Source: Brachynemurus nebulosus
Lineage: Eukaryota > Arthropoda > Insecta > Neuroptera > Myrmeleontidae
Direction: 5' to 3'
Length of the DNA: 64,000 nt
Assembly: GCA_035578155.1 (NCBI GenBank)
Contig: JAPWDM010000016.1
Coordinates: 10,660,608 to 10,724,607, forward strand
Shown: piece by piece, positions 54,759-64,000 of the stretch
How the letters are laid out: every line of letters begins with the position of its first letter
Position numbering within the stretch: position 1 is the first letter of the stretch
Translations under genes and position numbers: made by a program
Notes under the pieces: model-generated
What the model saw: only the letters and a program-made list of their open reading frames with translations
Told to the model about the DNA's origin: nothing
Database searches by the model: none

Positions 54759-56648
54759 CAAGTAAAGGTCCCGAGGCCGGACCTATCGATTTCGATGAAA
54801 CTTAAATATATTGTAGAACATTATAAACTAAGGGACACGTATTTTTTTTTATCTGCGGAAAAACGGTTTGAAGGGATGAAATCGCCCTCCAAAAATTGGG
54901 GTAAAAATTTAATTTTTCAAATATCTCGAAAACAGTAAGAGATAGAGCAAAAGTTTAAATTGGCGATCTTGCTCTTTTTTAAAGAGCTATCTACTGATAT
55001 GCAATTTATTGATAGATGTGAGCGTTACTTTGTGGTATTCCATATTTGTAAATAATAAGCAAATATTTTACTTCGCAAAAATACCACTTTTATTTTGAAA
55101 CTGTGACAATATTGTTTCGAACCGTTAGTTCATTTTCAAACAGAATAAAATTTATATTCAATACATGCGCTTATATACTAATTTTTATCTACCTATACTT
55201 ATGAAGGGGAGTGGTATATGGTGTGGAAGTAGAAGGGGCGGGGGTAGTGGGAGAATCCGAAAAACAAGAAAAAACAAGATTACATTAAATGTGACAAATG
55301 TGAGCAAACACGTGACAAAAGATTGAAATTGACAAACAAACAATATTACAGAAAATACAATTTTAAAAGTTTAATTAAATTGTAATTTTGAAAATAAAGT
55401 TGAACTGTAGATATCGGTGTAGTCATTTAAAAGGTGATCGGAGTTATGTTTATTTATTTCTATTGCTTCTAGGATTGTTAACTTCTGTCCTTTGTTTACC
55501 TCGTGTAGCACGGTAATTTCCCGTTCTGGTGTGTGTCCGGTGTCAATTAAATGCCTCGCAAAACAGAGTCGGATTTCTTATTCCTATAGGATCTGAAATG
55601 CTCTGCTCTCCGGGTTTCAAGGTTTTCAACTGGCAGAAACTTTGTGGGTAAAATAATGTCACAATAAGTGGTTCTGAAGTTGGACTATCATATGTAAGGT
55701 CTTTATTAGGTTTGTTTTTTAATGGATATTATAGTTTTCCTTACCGAAAATTATCGATACCGAAAATTACATAACCTAACCTAAAATAACGAAACCTAAT
55801 AAAAACCTTACATACGATAGTCTAACTTCAGAATCATCTATTGTGACATTATTACCCCCTGTCAGTGTGTTAATTGCAAAAATTAGTGTATGTAAACTAG
55901 TATGTAATTTAAGAGGGTGACCCATCCCCTCCCCAATGTTGCTCAAACTCAATTTTGAATTCGAGAATTTCATTTTAGTCCAACTTCAGAACCACTTATT
56001 GTGACATTATTTTACCCACTATCAGTGTGTTAATAGCAAAAATTAGTGTATATAAACTAATATGTAATTTAAGAGGGTGACTCACCCCCTCTCCAATGTT
56101 GCTCAAACTCAATTTTGAATTCGAGAATTTCATTTCTACGTTATTCTAATTGTCTTAAACTATTTTTCATGAAGAAGAACTTCTTGAAATACCCAAATAG
56201 TACGATTACTCGACATAGTCACCCTCTAGTTAACTACCCCTAGACTTAATATTAGGATATTGAGCAAAAACAGGTCAATTAGATTTTTTGACGTAGATTT
56301 CAAATCTGTAAACAAAATTTTTATATTGTTTATTTTTCACCCCCTTTTTGCAAAATTAACCCCCAAATTTTAACCCCCAACCACCCCTGTTGATGTAATT
56401 TGAACAAATTGCATATCAATAGATAGCTCTTTAAAAAAGAGTAATATCGCCAAACTTTTACTCTATCTCTTACTGTTTTCGAGATATATGAAAAATTAAA
56501 TTTTTACCCCAATTTTTGGAGGGCGATTTCACCCCTTCAAATCGTTTTTCCGCAGATAAAAAAAATACGTGTCCCTTAGTTTTTAGTGTTCTACAACATA
56601 TTTAAGTTTCATCAAAATCGATAGGTCCGGCCTCGGGACCTTTACTTG
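54759..56648. mobile_element. TAA-flanked element, 1.9 kb, CAAG ends
   Basis: TAA at 54756-54758 and 56649-56651 flank inverted ends CAAGTAAAGGTCCCGAGGCC. The arms are about 260 bp. The interior carries a 159-bp tandem duplication (55823-56140) and an inverted copy of part of it (55640-55715). The TWA duplication suggests PIF/Harbinger. No transposase. Confidence 0.85.
55823..56140 (+). repeat. Tandem duplication, period about 159 bp
   Basis: Two copies, each with AACTTCAGAA, TTAGTGTATRTAAACTARTA and AATTTTGAATTCGAGAATTT. Confidence 0.9.
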
Positions 56649-56651
56649 TAA

Positions 56652-57044
56652 GTAAGTAGATAACTTACATTAATTTTTGTTTAATTTTGTAAAAAAATAT
56701 TTAGTATTTAAGTAATACAACTTTTGTATTCGTTGCAAATTCAGAAAATGTTCGTCTACAATATATTTGCCGGATACAAAGTCCGATACGTTCTTTGATA
56801 ATATCGTCATAATTAGTGTCGTCATAGTCAGTGGCGCGGGGCCTTCGAAAGCGCGGGACCTTGTGCGGCGCACCGTTTGCACCTGCCTCTGGCCGGCCCT
56901 GCATGTTTTGCCTCAGTTTTCTATTTGTGTATTAAAAATGATAAGAAAACATTACCTGATGATTTTAATTAATTTACTAACTGGTACAACTAGTTCCTTT
57001 CCTTTTGACCAATAAACACAGATGGTAGTTAACATACATAGGTA
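56652..57044. other. AT-rich sequence with a GC-rich patch
   Basis: 56831-56905 is GC-rich and bounded by CAGTGGCGCGGGGCC and, reversed, CAGGGCCGGCCAGAGGC, which look like facing hAT termini; no target duplication. Otherwise no feature. Confidence 0.45.
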
Positions 57045-57274
57045 TTAGGCTAAGGTCACATTGAAAGCGGGTACGTACGACTTAATTTGTCTGATATAGT
57101 CGTGAGACTATTGTCGCCAGATAAAGTGGTCACACTATTAGCGTATACTTACGTAATTTTATTTTAAAAATGAATCTGTTAAGAGATTATTTGTTTCTCG
57201 ATAATAATATAATTAATTATTATTTGATGAAAAATGCGAATTGAAATTTTTGAGTTTATGAATTATACAATAGA

Positions 57275-57382
57275 AGATCTACTGGTGGTGAATTTAGGAA
57301 ATTATTTCCACATTTGAAAATAGACAAAAACAAGTTTTTTCAATATTTTCGTATGAATGAAGGAAGATTTAATGCTTTCGCA
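57275..57382 (+). pseudogene. Harbinger transposase-like fragment
   Basis: 36 codons include GEFRKLFPHLKIDKNKFFQY followed by FRMNEGRFNAF. The KFF.YFRM....F pattern is that of the segment before the DDE domain in PIF/Harbinger transposases. Its place just inside a TTA-flanked left end supports the assignment. No DDE region seen. Confidence 0.6.
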
Positions 57383-58385
57383 ATCTATAACCAAAATTTT
57401 CTACAAATTTCTCTGTTATACACGGAGAGAAAATTCCTATAAAAATTACTGTGCTCAGCACTACAATCGACGTGTAAAAGGCGAACATATTAAATTCTGT
57501 AAGGTAAAAATATAAAGATTATAATTAATCATAAAAAATTTAAAGGATGGAATGTTCTTTTCGTTATATTATCTCTGTAAAATTTGTAAAACAGCACAGT
57601 AAAAAGTTCCATTACCGACAAAAAAATAATTTTTAATTGTGTTTATTAAAAAAATTACCATGCTAACATGCTAATAATAGAAAGAAAAAAAACAGAAAGA
57701 AGGTTGGTTGTGTTGGGAACGCTGTAATGAAATGTACCTCACTCAGCGAGTTAGGCGAGTTACATGCGAACCATAGGTGTGGACTGTGGAAGAAACTTTG
57801 TCAGACAGTTCGCACCAAGCATCTTGATTTATCACTGTGTTACAAGCAGCTAGCACAGCTAGTAGTCAGTTGCTTTTACACTCGCTTAGGATGATGTCAT
57901 CGTTTAATTCATCTTTTTGTTATTTACCTATCTTTAGTATATATATTAGAATATATTGTTGGCAATCATTTTTGTATACATGTTTTTACAGGTACAGTGC
58001 AACCAATATAAGGTCGCGAGTCAGATGCGCAAATGAAAGAGTACGATAACAAGAATTAAACTATAATATACATGCATAAGAGTGTGATAAAAGTTGTGTT
58101 CGCACCACATTAAATTTTACCATGCTAGCACATATTTTTTATTTTGGTCGTCGATCGCGCACGGATTATAGGGGAGCATGGTAATTTTTCTGAAATTTTC
58201 TCTACAAAAATTATAGGATTTTTCTCTGCGTGTAGTACCTACTCTTTTTTTTTGCTCCCTTTCAAATACGAGAATTATTCATTTTTCTATATCCATTTAA
58301 ATGTATCCTTAATTTATCAAATAATAAGTTTTATAAAATTGTAATTTGGTTCTACAAAAATTGTAACAAATGAAAATATCCGTTA

Positions 58386-60207
58386 TAGCCCGTCCACATT
58401 ACACAAACTTTTGTTTGTATAAACTTTTACACAAACAAAAGTTGGTACAAATAACACGTCCACATTACACAAACTTTTGTTTGAGTGAATTTTTGCACAA
58501 ACTTTTGTTTGAGCAAACTTTTGTAGAGAATATTGGTAAAGTTTGACCATATATAAATGGGATGACTTCTCAAGTACAGCAATAATTATTAGTATTGTGC
58601 GCTGTAGGTTGTCTACTTATCTAGGTTAGTGTTAAAAGAAACCGCCACTCATAAAACAGGTAATATATTTAAGCACAATTGGAGTGAGCATAGGGTGATA
58701 TTTGGTACAAGTAATAAAATAACTAACTTTTTAAAAGTTTATAATCACTCTCAAAAAGTCATCCCAAATATCGATGGTTAAAGTATACAATACACTAGAT
58801 ACAAGTAGGTACACATTATTTTTTTGAAGCAAGTCGCCTTTTATAACCTACAAAGTGTCGGTGGTAATAAATATTTTTAATTTATTGCTAATAAATATTT
58901 ATTATATGGTACATAGGTATTCAGTTTCAATGTCTTTCGGAGACCATTACCCTAGACTGGAATGACTCGAGAAAGGCGGGTGAATAGGAACACAAGGAAA
59001 AATGTTCTCATGAGCTTGGTTTAAAAACACTAAACATAAATCGAAATAGATATCTTTCTTAAAATATAGTAGAATAATTATTTTTTTGGGTAACAACAAT
59101 AACTAAGGTTGAAGTTGAATAAAAAATTAAAAAATCAATTTAAATTGACGTCTTCAACACAGTGTTACTTTTTGTTTTTAAAACTTTGTCTAAAAACTAT
59201 TTATTTTGGTAGTGTAATGAAAGAATTCTTGCTTAATCGAAATTTTAGTTATTTTGAAACATAATATCTGAAAACTTTTAATTGTTTTTATTTTTTTAAG
59301 AGGAAATAATGAGGATGTGACATTGAGCTTAAGTTGGAGGTTAATAGATGCCGAAAAGGAGTGAATAGCGACAGTATCTGGGTTAATAGGAACGCTATAT
59401 CAGGTATAAAGAGATGAATGTGGGGTGATTAGGGTCGGATGAAGGATATATTGGAACATAGAATAGAGCACTTTCAAAATTTTCAAGTCAACCGATATTT
59501 TTATAAAAACATTCAGCATGACTTACTTCTATACTTTATAAATTTTATTTTAGATTTATTGTCAATTTCTACACAAAATCGTGAAGTATTATTTCTTTTT
59601 TGGATGTATAAATACAAAAAAATTCGAAATTACGTTATATTTCTGTTTCAATTTTGGTCGGCCCTACGGATCGTCCCCATTCACCCTGTTATCGTCTCTT
59701 TTGACCCCTATTTACCATAGAGAAGAAATTACATTATTTTTGTAATCTTTTTAAAAACCAGGGACATTTTCCAAAATTTTTGATTAATGTAATAAAGTGA
59801 CCATTCTCGCGTAAATTTTTAGTATATTAAATTAATGTTCTTTAATATATTAATTAATATAATATTAAAGAATACGTACTCATAAAATAAATATAAAAAA
59901 ATACAGTGTAAAGCCTGAATTCGTGCCTACTCAGTCATTTTTACGGTAGTTGTCAATCTCACACGTTCATACCAACTTTTTGATGCGAGATACAAAAATC
60001 CACAAACACTGGTACAAACTTCAAACATCACGTTCATACGTATCGTTTGCCCAAACTTATGTTTGTGCAAACAATTTATTCAAACAAAAGTTTATGTGAT
60101 TTTACAAAATGTTTGCGCAAACTTCACGTCCACACGTACCATTTGCACTAACTTTTGTTTGTGTAAAAGTTTGTACAAACAAAAGTTGGTGTAGTGTGGA
60201 CGGGCTA
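58386..60207. mobile_element. TTA-flanked element with repeated ACAAACTTTTGTTTG motif, nested
   Basis: TTA at 58383-58385 and 60208-60210 flank ends TAGCCCGTCCACATTACAC and, reversed, TAGCCCGTCCACACTACAC. Both ends carry several copies of ACTTTTGTTTG or its complement. The interior (about 59530-59930) has a diverged inverted copy at 51860-52250. The open frame at 59439-59720 lies in that repeat and is not called. Confidence 0.8.
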
Positions 60208-60477
60208 TTAGAATTCAAATAATATTCATAAATTGTATTACTTTTACTTAAGTTGCCTATCTTCTTTATCTTCTACACGTACGAGTAGTGCGAAAAAAAC
60301 AAACTTTTTTGTTTCAATTTTTAACACTTGACGACTACGTAGGTGCGCGCAAGAATAACTGGTATCTAGTGTGACCATCTTCGTTCATTTGTATTATTTG
60401 TTTCAATTTGACGTGTACGTACAAGTACGCGCGAGTGATTTGTCGTACTTACCGCTTTCAATGTGACCCTAGCCTTA

Positions 60478-61377
60478 AGGTTCGTTAATAACTACAAACA
60501 CTGAACGTTACAGACACATGCGTATCATGGCAAACACGGTATTTTCAAAAGTATTCTATACATAGACAACTATACAAGTGCGTCGAAATAGGTTGCAAAT
60601 GTGTAGAAAATGGGTATGTGATCTCTAATCAATTTTTTCACGATCCCACAAATATTATTTGCGATCCCTGTGGGGGGGGGGCAACCCCCACATTTAAAAT
60701 CACTGCATAGACAATGTCTGTCGTGTTTGTAGATATGAACGAACCTTTACTGTTATACGAGTATGTGATGTTTTAAATTATAACGGACTTTTGAACTATT
60801 TAACAATATGACTAAATGCGGTTGGTTATTCGTTACAAGTCAACGACATAATTTATGTATATGTATCTGTATGTATTATATGAATCTCCTGTATTTTCCT
60901 AATCCTGATAATAAATATAGAACCTAAATTTATTTTTCTGATAAAATACATGTAATTAAATTATGTTTATATGTATATGATAAATTACTGAAGATTGTAT
61001 AATATATAGTTAGGCCGAATTTTTTGAGAGTTACCATTTTTATTACAACCAAACCGTTGATTTAATCGAAAAATTGTTCAAATAAGAATTGTAGATATCG
61101 ATGGGGGCAACCGATTGCTATAGTCAGGGCTCGATGATACTGGCACACCATCCAAAAAGTTGAACATTGAAAAAATTTTGTCTAATAGGTCACAAATTGG
61201 TCATAATAGGTCACTTAGTCCCACTAATTGGTCAGCAATAGAAAATTCTTAAATTTTAAAAAATTTGTAAAAATTTCAAGGTGACTTAAAAATTTTGGCG
61301 CATCATCTAAAGAAAAAAACAAAAATAATAAGAGCAATCGATAGGATTTTAAACCATGATAATTGGTCAGTTAAAAT
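60478..61377. other. AT-rich sequence; one dispersed repeat
   Basis: 61011-61130 is the inverted copy of 410-548. Otherwise no feature. Confidence 0.5.
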
Positions 61378-61870
61378 AAAATACCCCTGTCGCAGCATCC
61401 TGCATAACATAGCGAATTTCCATTTACAAAAGTACGTTTTTCTCGGAAACTAGTTGATATAGAGTAATTGTAAATAAAAAAAACCTTTTTTATGTGATTT
61501 TTCCGCCTCATTTCGCCAAATTTTTTTTACGAAAAATGTCCAAAACCCCGTAAACGTTTTCACGAAATTTCTTAAAAATAAGATGTCTCGTTCTTGAGTT
61601 ATCGTGCGGACACATTTATATATATGTTTACTAAGTGTCCGCACGATAACTCAAGAACGAAACATCTTATTTTTAAGAAATTTCGTGAAAACGTTTACGG
61701 GGTTTTGGACATTTTTCGTGAAAAAAATTTGGCGGAATGAGGCGGAAAAATCACATAAAGAAGGTTTTTTTTATTTACAATTACTCTATATCAACTAGTT
61801 TCCGAGAAAAACGTACTTTTGTAAATGGAAATTCGCTATGTTATGCAGGATGCTGCGACAGGGGTATTTT
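61378..61870. mobile_element. Foldback element with ATACCCCTGTCGCAGCATC ends, copy 2
   Basis: It matches 15915-16411 nearly base for base, with the same ends and the same central GTCCGCACGATAAC inverted motif. Symmetric open frames on both strands are products of the palindrome. Confidence 0.88.
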
Positions 61871-62088
61871 ATGTAATTTTTTCTTCTCTTTTAAATGGTG
61901 TAAAAAAATTTCGCAAAAATTTTTGAATAAGTGGAAATTTTGGCAAAAAACTAATTTTTTGCTAGAACAAAAACCATGTTCCTGGCATCCGACGTGTCTG
62001 GCTGACGAACTCATCCAAGGGTTTGGGACTTCCAATGTTCTCACCAAGTTTCGTAAAAATTGGATACTTCGTTCGAGAGTTATCGTGC

Positions 62089-62179
<91 letters not shown>
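61871..62179 (-). repeat. Right half-module and (TA)n, inverted copy of 15488-15815
   Basis: TTCCTGGCATCCGACGTGTC and TTCGAGAGTTATCGTGCGGA, then (AT)n at 62093-62179. With 61378-61870 it forms the mirror image of 15488-16411. Confidence 0.82.
62093..62179. repeat. (AT)n microsatellite, 87 bp
   Basis: A pure tract, followed directly by ACAGGGTGTAAAGT, which could be the end of another element. Confidence 0.97.
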
Positions 62180-62182
<3 letters not shown>

Positions 62183-64000
62183 GGTGTAAAGTAAATAAGT
62201 TTCATAATTTGCAGGAAAGGTCTCAGTCTACTAATTAAGTATTGCTAGTTAAATTTTACGGATCAAGTTTCATTTCAGAAATTTTTGATTGTCAAAAACG
62301 TGTTAAAAAATGGCCCCTAGAAAAAAAACTTAATCAGGCTCTGATTACTTATCATTTTTTTCCTTTGCTTTTTTGAATGTAAATTTTTTTGTCAACAAAA
62401 TATTTTTACCTGCTTGTTTACGAAATCTTTTGAAAATACTTATACAGTAGTGTCCATAAAAATTTGAACATAATTTTTAATGAGACAATTTACGCCATAT
62501 ATCAAATAGATCGATTTCGTCAAATCTCATTAAATTATTTGGAAATTTAACAAAGTTCTCTAGATATTTATTTTCTCCAATACCAATAATACGAGCCCTT
62601 ACCGAAAAAAAAATTGACCACCCCAATTTTGAGAAAAACGATTTCAAAGTTTTGTAATTTTAACACGGGTTCTTATGGGAAAATTCTATTTTTTTAGAAT
62701 AAAATGAAAACGTGTCAAAGGAATTTGATAAAAATTGAATATGTTATTTAATACAAAGTTACAAACCATATTTAATAAGAAATAAAAATTATTGACCACG
62801 CCGATTTTGAAATATAATTTAAAAACATCATTTTACTACGTTTTTACAACGTTTTTTCAACAATTCTTTTAAATTGCTACAACATAAGCGCGTGGAAATA
62901 CAAAAAAACAAGTGGTATACAAATATAATAACTGAAGAATATCAATACATTATTTAATTTTTGATAAAATAAAAATTTTTTGCTGAGATAAACTTTTGTA
63001 CCTGACTATCTCAGAGCAAGTACGTTAAGTTGAAGTATTTATGAATTATGACACAACAATTAAATTTTAAAACATTTCTAAAATATACAATTGGTTTGTT
63101 ATTCACGCACATACACATATGTACTTTTAATTTTAATACTTTGATTTAAAGAAATTATAAATCGCTAATTTATTTTCACACAGTTATGCAACAGTTTAAA
63201 ACAGCTTAGACCAGTACCTGTATTGTTAAAAAAATAAGGAAGAATGTACTGTTTTATTATTGATAGGAAGATAATAAAATAATACGAATACGAATACCAA
63301 TCGCCAATCGGCAATCGGCAATCATACACATACAACTAAAAATACATATAATCATACTTTTATGTTATATTATAAAATAAATAGGTTACTAGTGTTTCCA
63401 AAACACATAAATATATCCAGTTTGACAGGTCATAAATATATTATGTTTATGGCTTTTTAAAAAATAATTTTCAAAGATTAGGGTTCCGAAGAATTCTGGA
63501 AGGTCTTATAATTTTTTGATTGTAACATTTTCATAAATTTCACGCCTTTGGATATATGAACACGAAATTTTGCAAATATAATACATGCATCTCAATTAAC
63601 CGTCAGTAAAACAATTTCTTTCTTAATTTCTTATGGTACCTATCTTCCGTATTTAAAGCTGGGCATAAACAATTTTAGTACACTCAGTAAGTGAAATTTT
63701 ACGTCAAAGTATATTCTGATATTAGATAACGTTTCCAAAAATTCAAATCAAAATTATTAAGAGAAATGCTGAAAAATTTTTTTCGTAAATTCCTTCAAAA
63801 ATAATTATATGTATACTGTTTGCAGCATATCATTAGAAAAATCTTTTAAAATTAAGTTAAGGTTCTTTTAACAACTTTTTATACCTCGTTTCAGAAATAT
63901 TGTATTTCAAAGTCCATGTGGTTTGTAAGGAATCCAATTACCACTTAATTGACCCTTAAGTAACACAAGTACAAATATATTAATTTATTTTCACAGTAAA
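62180..64000. other. AT-rich sequence without recognised gene
   Basis: 63465-63610 (AGGGTTCCGAAGAA and on) resembles 28525-28600 and may be an old dispersed repeat. Nothing else seen. Confidence 0.4.

Larger units (their letters stand above)
57048..60474. mobile_element. PIF/Harbinger-like element, 3.4 kb, TTA duplication
   Basis: TTA at 57045-57047 and 60475-60477 flank ends GGCTAAGGTCACATTGAAAG and, reversed, GGCTAGGGTCACATTGAAAG. A transposase-like fragment lies at 57275-57382. A second element (58386-60207) is inserted in it. Confidence 0.82.

Noticed and set aside
59439..59720. 93-codon open frame
   Set aside because: It sits in a dispersed repeat whose other copy (51860-52250) does not keep the frame; Phe/Tyr/Ile bias is typical of chance frames here.
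61450..61798. Two similar open frames on opposite strands as a gene pair
   Set aside because: They are the two arms of one palindrome read outward.

Overview
The window is AT-rich (roughly 70% or more A+T by eye) animal DNA, most likely from an insect. The evidence is a spliced cytospin-type gene with GT-AG introns, an insect-type endogenous retrovirus (errantivirus/gypsy group, with an env frame), and dense non-autonomous DNA transposons (hAT, PIF/Harbinger and TA-flanked types). No bacterial-type gene, rRNA, tRNA or CRISPR array was recognised. The exact order of insect cannot be told from the sequence alone.

Only one host gene is clear. It lies on the minus strand from 19,935 down to 3,479 and runs off the left edge. 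Six exons (19528-19935, 19291-19455, 5593-5784, 5351-5517, 3726-4248, 3479-3667) join in frame into 548 residues of a cytospin-A/SPECC1L-like coiled-coil protein. The calponin-homology domain expected at the C-terminus would lie beyond base 1. Intron 2 is 13.5 kb and is filled with transposons. The main one is a 5'-truncated errantivirus-like provirus (about 7314-13673) lying antisense to the gene, with broken gag-pol, an open env frame and one 3' LTR. Other foldback elements sit in intron 4 (about 4448-5288) and in the intron left of exon 6 (1719-2979).

From 20 kb to 64 kb no convincing host gene is seen. The region is a nested landscape of inverted-repeat elements. The most striking is a 14.5-kb structure at 21086-35558: two inverted arms of about 2.4-2.8 kb, each with the same terminus, a subterminal tandem array of about 118-120-bp monomers, and a module carrying a (TA)n core, enclosing 9.3 kb with no recognised transposase. 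Its terminus (ATACCCCTGTCGCAGCATC) also ends much smaller palindromic elements (15915-16411, 61378-61870) and a third array (50228-50720). A separate dispersed module always carries a (TA)n tract at the same internal place, so the microsatellites here travel with a mobile element.

Other well-delimited elements include hAT-type elements with 8-bp target duplications (30515, 37641, 42735, 46167, 47871), TA-flanked elements (30134-31811, 48446-49790, 38599-43734), elements flanked by TTA or TAA (57048-60474, 58386-60207, 35964-36876, 54759-56648) and two TTAA-flanked elements (5890-6748, 25902-26595). Two short stretches (2310-2444, 57275-57382) look like relics of PIF/Harbinger transposase. Boundaries were read by eye; element classes rest on termini and duplications, not on database searches.
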